Origin: Obelidium mucronatum
Taxonomy: Eukaryota > Chytridiomycota > Chytridiomycetes > Chytridiales > Chytriomycetaceae
Direction: 5' to 3'
Length of the DNA: 64,000 nt
Assembly (NCBI GenBank): GCA_025765595.1
Contig: JAIVFH010000028.1
Coordinates: 276,047 to 340,046, forward strand
Shown here: positions 23,047 to 34,953 of the stretch, piece by piece
How positions within the stretch are numbered: position 1 is the stretch's first letter
Layout of the letters: every line of letters starts with the position of its first letter
Made by a program: the position numbers and the translations under genes
The notes under the pieces: generated by a model
Databases searched by the model: none
What the model was told of the DNA's origin: nothing
The model's input: the letters and a program-made list of their open reading frames with translations, nothing else

Positions 23047-26000
23047 CTAAGCCATACTATAACCACCAAGACTCACCCTGGATTTTCTATCCATACTTGG
23101 CCGCACAGGAGGCCACACGTCTCTATCTTCATCCGAAAGACTCGCACTCGTTTCATCCCGAGCAACGTCGTCAAACTCGTCGTCTTCCTCAAACACTACA
23201 ACCTCCTCAATCTCATCATCGTCGTCACCACCACCGCCGCCATTCCCGGCACCAACTTGATCCCGATTCTGCAACAATGTAACATCATCTCCCGTCAAAT
23301 CCATCAAACTATCCTCAAATTGATCAGCCCCTTCTTCCTCTCCCTCCCCTTCACCACCGCCACCACCAATCGAAACTTCTCCCACATCCGGTAACTCATG
23401 ATAAACACTCTCACCACTTTTCCCTCTTCGTCCTCGCCTCATACTACTAGTTGCACTCGCCACGCTGTTCATTCGACCACGAGAGATGGGCGCAAGTGGC
23501 ACAGTCGCAACAACAGCGCCAGAGGCATCGACTATCAGCGTCGTTTGGACTGTTACCGCCGCCGCTGCTGATTGTGCTGAAGTGGACGCGGATTTCAAAC
23601 TCATTGTGCTTGAACTCTTCAACATGCCTCCTTTCGACGTGCTCCTACCACGACCGCGACCGCCCCCTCCTCCTTCACGCGCGTTTCGGTGTAGAGAGCT
23701 GGATCTACCGCGAGGTCTTTCAGTGACGCTGATGGTGGTGTTTGTTGTTATGGGGGTCTGTTCTTGTTGTTGTTGTTGTGGAGTGTAATGTGTCGTGGCG
23801 GAAGGTTGTAGTTCGGCGTAGGACATTGTTGGGGTAACGGCTTTCGAGACACTGCGTCCACGTTTTCGAAGGTGTTGGGGTGGCAGGTCTGTGTATGGAA
23901 GAATGGCTTCTTCGACTTCTTCTGTCATTATGGTCGCGGTTGGTGTTGCTGCAGTGGTGGTGGTGGTTGTTGTTGTTGGTGTAACTGAGCCAGAAGATCG
24001 TGGAATGAATTGTTGTGGGTCTATGGGAGGGGCGGAAGGAGATGTTGGGTTGATGCATGTGAGGAACGCCATGGGGAGTATTCCTTGGATCTCTGTGGAT
24101 TGATTGACTCCAAGAGGCCCAACCTTTTTTTTTTAAAAAGAGTAATAGAAATTAACTGAAGGGATATTGATGCGTCTCACTTATAATCATAAATGAAAAA
24201 AAAGGACACCCACCATCATCAAAAATCTTTTTGATTCGAATAATGTTTCCAATGGATATCGACAACTCGTCTTTAAACGCAGGTTCGTATCCCTTAATGA
24301 CCACGAAAACATATCCTGGAATTTCCCATCTCTTTCTCCTCCGTGAACTGCCACTTCCAGTCAACCCATGCGCCACACTGCTGACCAAAGAGCCCACAAA
24401 TCGACTTGGCGCACTACTGTCGTCCCATAAGGACTGCGACTTTGCCAATTTAATGATTGGTTTGTGAAGATTGGCAGTGTAATGTTCAGGCGTTGTTGCT
24501 GAGTTGTGGTGGTGGTTATTTCCTACACGAACGGGCGATGAGCTGGAGCGAGAATGTTTCAAGTATTCTGACGCAGCATCCATAGTCTGTGGACTGGACG
24601 ATCTTTTAATATCGGCATTTTGCACAACGCTCCCAGGGATACTATTTGGTGTGGTTGACGAAAAGTGGACTGAAGGAGGAACAACCACAACATCACTTCT
24701 GGCATTATCCAAAGTCGTGACTTTCCGTCTTTTTTGACGCAATAAAAAGAGGGATCCAATAGCGATAAACAGTTCTCGAACACCTTCCAGCACTTGGTGC
24801 ACACGAACGATTCCTTCACTGCCTGCATCCAAATCAGCGACCGGTTTTCCATCCAAAATGCAATCATCGCGATAATCAATAAGGACGCGACGAAGGACGC
24901 GTGTCAAGAGGGGCCAGACAATTCCCAATTCAATGATTGTTGTATAAGTGCGGAGTGTTCTGACAATGACAATGGGCCATTGAAGTGGGTTGACGATATT
25001 GAGAATGATTCGAGGTACCAACGGTGGTTTTGGTGGCACAATTGGTTTGGATGATTGGAACTTGTGCAGTTCTGTGATTGGTATGAAATGAATGGTTTAA
25101 GTATATGGTAACAAAAAATACAAAGCCTGCGGCTGGGAAGCGAAATGTAAAAAAAAGAATACACAGCCTGCGGCTGTCAGATGATTCCACCAACGGTGGA
25201 CATGAAATGAAAAAAAAGAATACACAGCCTACGGCTGTGAGATGATCAAAAAAAAAGAAACGAAATTAAAAAAAAAGAATACACAGCCTACGGCTGTGAC
25301 AGACAGCCAACGGCTGTGACAGACAGCCAACGGCTGTGAGATAAACAGACATACAAACACACCATTAGAACCCGAATCCAAAAGCCACAATTCCTTCCCA
25401 AACAACAAATCGGCAGGAAAATTATAACACTTTATGCCAACTTTCAGAACAAGATCCCGATCGGCCGCATGATTGAGAAGAAAAGTGACAGGAGTGGTAC
25501 TAGAAGAAGCAGCAGTTGTAGTAGTAGTAGTATTTGTAGATGGATTGAATACTTGTAACTGTTGCATGACGAAGAAAGGTTAGCAACACCAAGCCCATAG
25601 TGACACTAAAACACAGTATACAACCTTCAAGTAATCTTCATGAGGAATAGGATGCGACATCGACTTGAGCCCATTCGCCAAATTTGCCCGATCTAGTAGA
25701 CGTCTTGTGTGAAGCGAAAGACACCATACGCAACAACATCATGTTTCAAGCAGCCCCAAGGGACCCCCGAGAGACTACAAGGAGACGATCAAGTAACAAA
25801 TGTTGGATCAGCATGTGGGACGAATACAGGCGGCATGATCAGACAGAGACAGAGACAGAGAGGAGAGTGAGACACACACCTGTTGATGTGCACCAGCAGG
25901 GCTTCTTCGGCCAGCGGGGCCTGCGAGATGGAGACCTTTGCCCTGAGACTCGGCTCTGCGTGCTGCGGAAACAGCGACAGGGCGACGACGAGCACGAGCG

Positions 26001-26322
26001 ACGCGGCCCACCAGCTGAAGCGGATGTTACGTTAGTTTATTGGGCCTAGGCTTCGGACACTCGCAACGCACCGGTCGAGCAGCTGGGCGTACAGCGCGCT
26101 GCTGCCAGCGCCAGGGCGGGCGCGCACGGGCCCCGCGACGACCGTCACCAGCCACGCCACCGTCGCCGCGAGCGCCAGCAGCGCGCGGTCGCTGACGAGC
26201 ACCGAGTGCGCCGCTACGCCGACCGCCGCCAGCGCAGGGAGAACAACGAGCGCGCGGCGCGCCGGCGGCGACGCGGCGGACGCTGACGCCACGGACGAGA
26301 ACGGATTCGGGCGGCGGTCCAT
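23047..26322 (-). CDS. Multi-exon membrane protein with SH3 domain and low-complexity C-terminus
   Basis: I read one gene starting at ATG 26322 (MDRRPNPFSSVASASAASPP). Exon 1 has two hydrophobic helices. Exon 2 (about 26020-25860) has WWAASLVLVVALSLF. Exon 3 gives GCLKHDVVAYGVFRFTQDVY then ANGLKSMSHPIPHEDYLK, with one apparent lost base near 25695. Its splice to LQVFNPST (25555) uses a GCTAAC branch site. The next exons carry KCYNFPADLLFGKELWLLDS, a proline stretch PIVPPKPPLVP, and helices IVNPLQWPIVIVRTLRTY. An SH3 domain (about 24330-24080) has YVFVVIKGYEPAFKDELSIS, DDGWAS and EIQGILPMAFL, with one extra base near 24117. The remaining 300 residues are T/Q/G/E-rich and R-S-rich. I do not recognise the family. 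The 25567 ATG could instead start a shorter gene. Confidence 0.5.
25124..25337 (-). repeat. Array of seven intronic palindromes in SH3-protein gene
   Basis: Palindromes at 25124-25134, 25163-25177, 25186-25200, 25223-25239, 25282-25298, 25303-25317 and 25323-25337. Most have the stem ACAGCC/GGCTGT (one is TCCACC/GGTGGA). On the + strand the triloops are TGC, TGC, AAC, TAC, TAC, AAC, AAC, so the transcript strand shows GCA, GTT, GTA. Each is spaced by A-rich spacers with a recurrent AAAAAAAGAATACAC lead. All lie in one intron of about 280 nt. Confidence 0.85.
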
Positions 26323-26428
26323 CTCTCTTTTTGTTTTATTTCTTTTTCTTTATTTCTTTTTCTTTTAGTTCTTTATTTCTATTGATTCTCTTGATTCTAC
26401 ACACAGACATACACACTCATCGCCAAAG

Positions 26429-27346
26429 TCAATGCCACCAAGCACACTCAGCACACTCCGGCTCGCTGCGCCAGAGGACACAGCCTGCATTCGCCTTGCC
26501 GCCCTCGGGCACGCCGATAAACACGGGCTTCAACTCGGCTGCCGTCTTGGCCTTGGGCTGTGGCGGTGGTGGTGCCACCGTTTCAACCGGTGCCTGGTGG
26601 CACAACTGCCTCTGCCTCCTGCTGTGGTCTCAACAGCGGCTGGCGGCGGTGGGTCGCTTGTGGCCACGGGAATATTAGCTACTGGTACCGGCGCTGGATC
26701 TGTGAAAATTATAAATAAAATAAATAATAAATAAAACCAGAAAAAAAAATGAAATAAATATAATAAATACCAATCAGAGGTCCCGCTCAATCTTCCATAC
26801 GACGAATGGATTCCAAGAGAAACACTAGGATCCGCTGAAGTAACAACCGCCCCACCACTCTTCACCGCCCACATGAAGTTCAATGCTTCTCCAGGTGCAA
26901 CTCCCAACCCCTCCAACGGTCTGGAAAACACTACATTCCAATTCCCAGACGCATCCACTCCAGTTCCACTCAACAACTGTAGCTGGTTTGGATTCGACGG
27001 GTTGAAACTGGCCGTATGGGCTGCCCTGTCTCCATATCGATCGCTAATGACAAACTGACTTCCAGTATTCCACATCATGTGCAACTGCGATTCCCACATG
27101 TTCTTTCCGAATCCAATGCCAACCCATGTCGTTCCTCTATTTTTGGTTTATGCCAATCTTGAGTGAGAGTTTCCAATTTACACATCAACAACTAATATCT
27201 TACGCTGGCGCTGTCACTGTGATCACTGCATGGCCATCAGCAGTTGCTTGCCCATTGAAACTGATTCCTCCTCCCGCCTGGATCAATACTGCATTCACAG
27301 TCGTCGAAAGTAGGGCAACGACCAGTGAGAGAAGTGTCTTGACCAT
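26429..27346 (-). CDS. Secreted DOMON-domain protein with proline-rich tail
   Basis: ATG 27346 opens a clear signal peptide (MVKTLLSLVVALLSTTVNA), then VLIQAGGGISFNGQATADG. An intron (donor GTAAGA, about 27212-27142) joins VTVTAPAG to TTWVGIGFGKNMWESQLHMM. A DOMON/CDH-cytochrome-like beta sandwich follows: FVISDRYGDRAAHTASFNP, WNVVFSRPLEG, LNFMWAVKSGGAV, HSSYGRLSG. The W-x-G-I-G-F-G block and the Met next to WES are typical heme-ligand surroundings. The last exon (from about 26700) encodes a Pro/Ala linker and ends PECAECAWWH at TGA 26431-26429. One or two frame shifts occur in the linker (26580-26640). Likely extracellular or wall-associated, binding heme or sugar; the partner is unknown. 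Confidence 0.72.
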
Positions 27347-27643
27347 TTCTTTCAAGAAAAATTCTAATTGGGCTTTTTTCCTCTTGTCTTTCACTCACTT
27401 ATTATTCAGTCGAATTCATCTACAATCAGTGCCCCACCTTTCCCTCCTATTCCTCTCGCCGAATTATATCCCCGAACACCATACCCCAACCCCGTAACAG
27501 CAACACCCCTCAATTTCCCCTTACCATCAGCACCACCCCCTTCTCCTCCTCCTCCTTCTACATCTGAATCATGGTCTCCATAAAAAGCAGTCCCTTCATC
27601 ACTCTCCCACCCCTCCTCGCCCTCACTACTACTCTCCACAACA

Positions 27644-30600
27644 TCACCCACTGCCACCTCCAAAAACCTCTTCCGCCAACCACGCTTCATAAGTCCTCAT
27701 AAAGTAATCATCCACACCGTCTCCATGAAGTCCAGACTCCACAACGTACCGGTTCTTGGTCTTGAGTGGTGTCGTGTTGAATTCGGGGACAATGCAAATC
27801 ACTCGGGCGTCTTCTTCTTCTTCCTCCTCTTCGCTGTTGTATCCCCGTCCTTCTTCTTGCTGCTCGCCGCTATTTAGTAGCAGCGTTGTTGTTGTTGATG
27901 GAAGTGGTGTCGCTTGTTGTTGGTGGTGGTGGCACTGTTGTGATTGGTTGCATCAACATGGTTTCCAAGTCATCGTTTGGATCAATGGGGTTGTTGCTGT
28001 TGCTGCTATTTGAAAGTAAGTTTGAACTGCTGTTTGTTACAGTTCCAGAAATCGGATCAATGCTAGCGCTACTTTGTTGTTGTTGTTGCTGTTGTGGTTG
28101 TTGCGGCTGTGGTTGCGGTGGCGGGTAGATTTCTGGGTACACGCGATGGTGATAACATGCAATCAAAGACCGTAGGTATTGTTCCTGTGCCTATACAAAA
28201 AAAAATATAGTTCACGTTATTCTTGACAACGTGGACTCAATCTCAATTTTTTTTACCAATGCCTCATCTCCATTCACATCTGAATCCCCCGACAAATACT
28301 CTTCACACAGTTGCGGCCTCAACTGCATATAAATCAAGGTGATCACTTTCATATTACTCGACCGCCACTTCTTGCCCATGAATGGGATCTGGCTCTTTAG
28401 AAGCTTCAAGGCGTATAGTTGGAGCGCTGGGTTGGGTACTTTGATGATTCGTTTCAAGACGGCGCTGGCTTTCCATTGCACTAGGGCCATGATTCGGTGC
28501 GTTTTGCGTTTCGTGATTTTTTGGAGGATTCGGAGGAGATTGATTGTTGTGTAAAAGTTTCGCCATGAGCCTGGGATTGTGGTGGTGGTGGTGGTGGTGG
28601 TGGTGGTGGATGTTGTTGTTGTTGGTGCTTCTGATGGCTTTTCTGGTTTTTAGCTTGGTGGTATCATCACGGTTCAATTGGCTTGCAACGTAAAAGAAGC
28701 TTTTTGTTTTTGGTGAGGATTGGGTCATTCTCTCTGACAAAACAAATTAATCAAGTGGCCTTACTTCAGTTCCTGAGGCTCGTCGCGGTCTTTCAACCAA
28801 GCAGATCCCATTCCACCATGCGATCCACCAGCACCACCACCCCCCACCACCAGCAGCAGCATTGGGATTCAAAGAATCTGACCTTTCGTTATGTTGCAAT
28901 CCAATATTGGCTGTTGTTGTTGTTGCTGTGCCACCGCCACCGCCATTTGTTGAATTGACAGAAGCAGCCATTGCGGCAGCCATTGGATTCTGAAACCAAG
29001 TGCTCAACATTTTCAGAATCAAGATTGCGCAGTTGTTGTCCACAAGTAGTTGGCATAGATATTCAAACTTGAGGATTTCTGTTCAGATACACATCATTAA
29101 AAAAAACATAACGACCCATAGAGAAAACCCAAAAAAGGAAATAAAAAATGAAGACAACAAAAAAATACCATCACACTTGACAGCCTTGAGTAAAAGAAGA
29201 ATGATGGATGAAATCGCTTTCGTCACAACTTCCTTGTGTCTATTCGCGTCGGCGATTTCCTAGTGATTGTCTGCCAGTAGTGGGTGTCGCTGGTTTGCGT
29301 TGATTCTGGCTTCCCAGGTTCCTCCTAGTTCCTATTGTTATTTTCGTTGTTTGGTCAGAATCTCCAGCGAGAATCAAAAAAAAAACAACTTCTTTTACAT
29401 TGCCCAAATTGACAGTAGTACAACAAACGAATCAACATCCCACATGTAACAATTATATTCGGTGACAAGAATCGCTAGATTGAAAGGACACGTCAGAGAC
29501 CCACAATTAAAAAAAGCAGTATATATAAACCGAAAAAAAAAAAAAAACCCACATATAAATCCTCAACACGATCCAACCGCACACTCTCAAACGGTTTCTC
29601 ACCACCACCACCACCACCAGTGCTACTGCTACTCTTGACTCGCGACGCACCTCCAAAGTCATACCCTTCATTCCCACCCCTCTTCTTGACTCCTTCCAGC
29701 TCCACCATTTCTCGCGACATTTGAACTTCACGTAGTCCAATGTACATGTTATCTTGAACGAGTTCTACGGCTTCTTGGATGGCGGTGGGCATGTACCCGT
29801 CCGACACGAGAATCGGTTGAACAATGGATTGCGTCAGTCCGCCCAGGGAGCCGCCGTTCACGAGAGCGCGGCGAGAGATTGTGGACAGTGGGTCGGGGAT
29901 GAGTGGAGTGAGAGGGGATGGCATGAGGGATGTGATTGATGGGGTGTAGTAGGCGGGGTATTTCTGGATTGTGAGGAGGTTGAGGTTGTGTAGGTCTTGA
30001 GGCGTTGATTTGGTGTTGAGTTTGTCTGTTTTTTTTTCGGTGGTGTCCACTGAGCGAAAATGAGAAGAAAAAGAAAAAGAATTACAACGCCTTCGGCGGA
30101 TGTATACCGCCTTCGGCGGTCGCGTACCGCCTACGGCGGTTGTGAACCGCCTTCGGCGGTATATTCCAAAAAGCAACTCACTATTCTTTTTAAAATCTAC
30201 AAAAGGTAAACCTTCTCTCAATCGACCGTCAGCTTTCAACAAAGCCAAACAGTCATCTCCTCCACCCGATGCATCATGTTGAACCCCCAAAGACACAAGC
30301 AACACTTTTTGCAACAACAAAAGCAATTTCTTGACTGGATACGACTTTCGATTTCCTTCTGCCAATAGAGAAACCAAATCAAATAAATCAATGGAAAGAG
30401 GGACAAGTCTGCAAGTGGCCTTGACGTATCCATTATTGTTATTGTTGTTGTTTGCCCCAGAAGAAGAAGAAGCTGGAGTCTTTCCAGTCAAAGACGACGA
30501 CGCATCATAAAGAGGGTAATCATCACACGCGCAAATTCTCATTCGCCAACAGTGTGAAAGAGTCTGGATGAATCATGTTGAATTGCACCAGCAAAAACAA

Positions 30601-31347
30601 GAGACTTAAATAAAGGCCCGTCTCCATATTCGCGAAATCAATTGCCGCTTGTCGCTCGACAGGGTGAAAGCGTGTCGTGCGGCTGTGGCGGGCTGACCAG
30701 GTATTCCAGGGTTGTTGATATGTGTTTGAGTGCTTTGCGGTAGTAGGACAGGGCATCCAAGTGCAGCAGAAGCAGGTTGTTTTCCGTCATGAGACTGATG
30801 TGGTCGTCCGTGGAAGCGTGTGTTGTTGTGAGTCCTGTGTGCCAAGTCAGAAACACTGGCGCCCAAACAAACCCAAACAAGAGACGCACCCTGCGCAAAC
30901 ACAAGCAGGTCCCGCGCCGCCGCCGCCCGCTTCTCCGGGCTCTTCAGCAGCAGGTGTTCGAGCAGCACGGGCAGCGCGCGCGCATCGACGTCCCGCGGCG
31001 GCCAGCGGCGCCACGTCGGCGAGCCCAAAAAACTCGTTGACTTCCGCCGCGAGCGCGTCGCTGTGCGCGTACTCGAAGCCGTACGCCGGCGGCGGCGGCG
31101 GCGCGGGCGCAGTTGTAGTGGCTGTAGTTGGAGCAGTTGAACTAGTTGAACTAGTTGGACCACTCGAAGCCAGCGACGAGGTCCGCTGCGGCACACTTCT
31201 CTCTCTTTCCTTCTCTCTTTCCTTCTCCGTCTCAGCGTCGTCCTTCCAGCCAAGCGCAATCGTCGCTTTGCGTGTCACGGGCGCAGCAGGCGCATTCGAG
31301 AAGGTCGGTGCGCACAGCGGCTTTTTCATGGCTTTGTTTATTAACAT
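27644..31347 (-). CDS. FAR11: STRIPAK complex Far11/STRIP1-2 homologue
   Basis: Scaffold of the striatin-interacting phosphatase and kinase complex. The N-terminal N1221 part (FEYAHSDALAAEVNEFFGL, then LPVLLEHLLLKSPEKRAAAA) is followed by LDALSYYRKALKHI, ERQAAIDFANMETGLYLSLL, SYPVKKLLLLLQKVLLVSLG and YPAYYTPSITSLMPSPLTPL. The C-terminal DUF3402 part shows RHKEVVTKAISSIILLLLK, FEYLCQLLVDNNCAILILK, VPNPALQLYALKLLKSQIPF, KWRSSNMKVITLIYMQLRP, then a Gln/Asn-rich insert. It ends YEAWLAEEVFGGGSG at TGA 27646-27644. Poly-His (28570-28610) and poly-Asn runs interrupt it. A one-base shift lies near 30990. The intron at about 30055-30180 holds four GNA hairpins. ATG 31347 or 31329 could start it; both are in frame. 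Confidence 0.87.
28566..28612 (-). repeat. GGT/GTT trinucleotide run encoding poly-His/Asn
   Basis: A run of GGT/TGG units on the + strand (CAC/CCA on the coding strand), continuing as GTT units. It encodes about ten His followed upstream by Asn residues inside the Far11 coding sequence. An expandable in-frame microsatellite. Confidence 0.8.
30088..30160 (-). repeat. Four intronic GNA-loop palindromes in Far11 gene
   Basis: Palindromes at 30088-30098 (CGCC TTC GGCG), 30106-30120, 30126-30140 (loop TAC) and 30146-30160, the last three with stem ACCGCC/GGCGGT. On the transcript strand the loops are GAA, GAA, GTA, GAA. They are spaced by about 20 nt centre to centre with unrelated spacers. Confidence 0.88.
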
Positions 31348-31364
31348 CGACTATGAATAACATC

Positions 31365-32227
31365 AAGCAGCCGTGATACACAAATTCAAACCAGCGGGCC
31401 CTGTATTCGACAGCATGTACCACGTACTACGTGATACCTCCATCAATTTGACGTATTTCCGAGCAACTTTCTGCTGTATCAGAGAATTCTCTCGATTCAT
31501 GATTGCACCAACGCACAATTATCGTCAAAATGCTGGAAGTTCGAAGTTTCAAATCGACTAGGCAATATGGTCCAACAGAATACAAAGTGAGTGTTCTGGA
31601 AGATCTTTTGGAGAGAAGCTGTCTTTCTTGATAATGCCTTCCCAGTTTATGGCAAAGAATTGCAACACATGCGTCAATCAATTGGTTGCATTTGGAAGAA
31701 CTGGGCGCTTTTCAAAGAGAGGAACAAACTTGCTTGACGCTGAGGGAGTCAAAAGCGATGGCTTTGGACTCGTCAGGGTGTTTGCCACAGAAGTTGTAAA
31801 TGAGTTCAATGATGGTGCGGAAAGCACTGGGGAAGGGAGGAAGAGCCCGCACAGCTCTCACACAACAGGAGCTTGCATTTGTTTCCAGAAAGTTGAAGTG
31901 AGAAGCAAAGTAAGGATTGCTCTTGAGGCACTTGCTGTGGGCGAAGAGCGATTCTCCATTCTCAAGTACAAGCAGAACATCTGCATCTTTAATGCATCCG
32001 ACCTCCAGACTGTCAAGATCACTTGAGTTGTTTAAATCTGATGCGCTTGAATCGGCGTTCTCGTCTTCGTCTCCTGAGACAGACTTCATGGTTGCCTCAT
32101 ATGTAATTATAAGTTTCGATCTTACACCATTGACTGTGACTTGTATCCCACTTGCTTCAACAAGGGCAGCAGCAGTCCCAATTACAGTTTCGTCTTTCTT
32201 GTTGCTTGGGCCATCCGTGCTATTCAT
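31365..32227 (-). pseudogene. BTB/POZ paralogue, copy 5 (broken, C-terminus lost)
   Basis: ATG 32227 (MNSTDGPSNKKDETV) opens a BTB core: DADVLLVLENGESLFAHSKC, NPYFASHFNFLET, RALPPFPSAFRTIIELIYNF. The frame breaks at SVKQ (near 31730, one extra base) and again near 31470. Residual sequence reads on to about 31365 (GPAGLNLCITAA) and then ends against the 5' end of Far11. The CCCH module is absent. Loss of the module plus several breaks favours a true pseudogene. Confidence 0.68.
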
Positions 32228-32413
32228 TTTTGGACTGTAAAAAAAAGTAAAAACTTTTTCCAATCTGCAACCTTCCATCTCCTATTTTTACCAGTTTCAT
32301 ACAAAATAGTTGACCAAATCTTTGATTCTCATTTCTTGATTCTTGAGTTAAAAAACAATTCAAACGCATGGAAAAAAAAATATAAGGACCCTCAACAACT
32401 TGGTTTCCGACTC

Positions 32414-33356
32414 TTACGATTTTCGGCCACCAACTCCACGGCTGCTGCTGCCGCTGCTGCTCGGAACTTCTCCAGCTACTGCGTTTTGAACCACACCAAC
32501 AGGCGTGACACACAGGTTCAAACCCTCTGGCGCATTTCTGGCCATGGCGACCCATATGTTGCGCGTTATGTCGCCAAGTTTGACATATTTAGCAACAATT
32601 GCTTGAGCCGTCTCAGAGAACCCACTCGATTCCTCCTTGGACCAATACACAATTATCGTGAAGCTGTCGTTTGCTGGACGAAACAACTTCACCATATGGT
32701 CCAATAGAATACTAAATGAGTGCTCTGGGAGATGTCTTGGCGAGAAGTTGTCTTGCCGGATAATCAGTTCCCAATTGGTGACAAAGAAACGACGGGAAGC
32801 GTCAATCAATGGTTGCATTTGAAAAAACTGGGCATTTCCAAAAAGAGGAACAAACTGCTTCATACTAATGGAGGCAAAAGCGATAGCTGAGGCGTCGTCG
32901 AGGGGTTTGTCATTGAAGTTGTAAATGAGTTCAACGATTGTGCGGAAAGCACTAGGGAAAGGAGGAAGAACCCGGAGAGTTCTCACACTAGATGCAATTT
33001 CATTCATTTTCCAGAAATTTGAAGTGAGAGGCAAAGTAAGGATTCATCTTCAGGTACTTGCTGTGGGCAAAAAGCGATTCTCCAGTCTCAAGAACAAGGA
33101 GAATATCTGCACCTTTGATGCATCCAACAGCCAACTCAGCACTTTCACTTGAGTTATGAAAGCTTGAGACAGTGACACTTGAATCAGCGTCATCTGCTTC
33201 GTCTCTTGGGCTAGACTTGAAGGTTGTTTCATACGTGATTGTAAGTTTCGACAGTAAACCATCGACTGAGACTTGCATCCCACTTGCTTCACATTGTGCC
33301 ACAGTTGCAGTTACAGCTTCCTCTTTCACGCTGCTTGGGCCTTCTGTGTTGCTCAT
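32414..33356 (-). CDS. BTB/POZ protein, copy 6 (module lost, one frame break)
   Basis: ATG 33356 (MSNTEGPSSVKEEAV). BTB core GADILLVLETGESLFAHSKY, then NPYFASHFKFLENE, where the frame breaks near 33012. It continues as RTLRVLPPFPSAFRTIVELI, SISMKQFVPLFGNAQFFQMQ and the C-terminal helices AKYVKLGDITRNIWVAMA. The protein ends in a Ser/Gly tail (SSSGSSSRGVGGRKS) in place of the cysteine module, so it is a variant form. The single break could be an assembly error. Confidence 0.62.
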
Positions 33357-33574
33357 TCTTGTGGAATTGAAAAAAGCAAAAACTTTTCCGATCTGAAACT
33401 GATTCTACGTTCCATGTGATTCTGATAAATCAGCATATACAACTGATCTCAAGGATAAGCGTATCCACAGCTCTGAGAAATTGCAGGACTGATAATGGAG
33501 TTGGACTTAAGTATAGCCGCACATATGGGGTCTCAACTAGAATCAAATAATTCACGCGTCTCGATGAATTAATT

Positions 33575-34575
33575 TTATTCGTCGTCCTTGGTTTGAAAAG
33601 ATTTATGGACTACTCCAACGCAAGACATTTTGTTTCTCACAATGTCAACAATAGGCGCCAATCCACACCGCTCGCAATAAACTTTCAACCCAAAATAGTT
33701 GATAGTGTTTTGAACAAGAGTATCAGAAGCGACACAAATATTCAACCCATTTGGCGCTCTTCGTCCAAGCCTTGCCCAAGTGGCCCTACTGACGTTTTCA
33801 AGCGCAACATACTTGGCAACTAATGCGCGAGCCGTTTCAGCAAAATCACAGAGGTTCTCGTTCATGCTCCAATAAACAATACTTTTCCAAAAGTTCGCTG
33901 TCCTCAGTGTCTTCTTCCACCAATTTTTCCAAGAGAACGCAGAGCGACATTTCTGAAAGGTACGCAGGTGCGAAATAGGCTTGAACAATGATGTCTGAAG
34001 AATGCTTCATGAAAAAATGAAGGCAGGCGCCAATCAACGGCTGTATTTGAAAAAATTGGGCGTTTTCAAAGAGCGGAACGAATTGCTTGATGCTGATGTA
34101 TTGTAAGGCTTCATCTTCTTCATCCTCAGGGATTTTTTCGTCGCAGTCAATGCTGAAGTTGTAAATGAGTTCAATGATCGAACGGAAGGCGGTTGGAAAG
34201 GGGGGAAGGACCCGGACAGTCTTGATATTCGAATCGGCCGTATTCAAACCCAGAAAGTTGAAATGTGACTCGAAATACGGATTGCTCTTCAAGTACTTGC
34301 TGTGGGCAAAAAGGGACTCGCCAGTGTCGAGGACAAGAAGAACATCCGCATCTTTGACACATCCAACCTTGAAAGCAATGGTCTCTTTGGTAACTGCATC
34401 GTTTCCGCCTGTCTTTGCTTCTTGTAGCAGCGTTCGATGCGGCGTCGTATGTGATTGTCAGCTTTGGCGACTTGCCTTCGATCGCGACTTGCCAGGCGGC
34501 GATGCTTACAATCGACGCTGAAGCTTCGGGCAAAGATTTATCTTCATCTGTTCCCGCTGCTTTTGCTGTGCTCAT
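33575..34575 (-). CDS. BTB/POZ protein, copy 7 (two frame breaks)
   Basis: ATG 34575 (MSTAKAAGTDEDKSL). The frame shifts near 34400 and continues with DADVLLVLDTGESLFAHSKY, SNPYFESHFNFLGL, RVLPPFPTAFRSIIELIYNF, an acidic insert, and QFFQIQPLIGACLHFF. It shifts again near 33890 and ends with VAKYVALENVSRATWARL and the module Y-C-E-R-C-G-L ... C-x4-H, stop 33577-33575. The C-x2-C-x14-C-x4-H spacing is identical to copies 1-3. Either a functional gene with two consensus errors or a young pseudogene. Confidence 0.6.
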
Positions 34576-34953
34576 GGCAAGATGTCTTGTCGACTTTCGA
34601 TTTTTCATATTTGTTTGAATGCGCGTTTGACGCATCATGATCTTGGAAAACTCCCAAGAAGGATGTCTTTTGAGCTGGTCTATCTTGTTTTCTCCATTTT
34701 CTCGTGTTTAAAGATCCCATGGACAACTTATGAGGCTTCACAAATACAAACATCAACAATGTTTACACAATTGCAGCTGAAAAGAAAAGCAAAGAGTATG
34801 CTTTTATACTTAAAGTTTTATTAATTTTGAATCGTCCATTGAATTAGATAGAGAATTAATGCATTCGATGCGTTTTTGTCACGTTTTGTCAAAAACTGCT
34901 TCAGATTTCAACCGTTCGGACCCGACAACATTTCTTTGACTGTCTAAAACCTG
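34576..34953. other. Gene-poor spacer
   Basis: AT-rich sequence between BTB copy 7 and the small-protein cluster. A short frame spelling FVFVKPHKLS on the minus strand faintly resembles the small family but lacks its core. I see nothing else supportable. Confidence 0.4.

Noticed and set aside
25124..25337. CRISPR-like array
   Set aside because: Units are palindromes of variable sequence with spacers that are A-rich and partly repeated; location is a eukaryotic intron with no cas genes.
29493..30542. Independent gene on the minus strand
   Set aside because: The ORF continues Far11 exons and reads through an intron with hairpins; motifs match the STRIP middle region.
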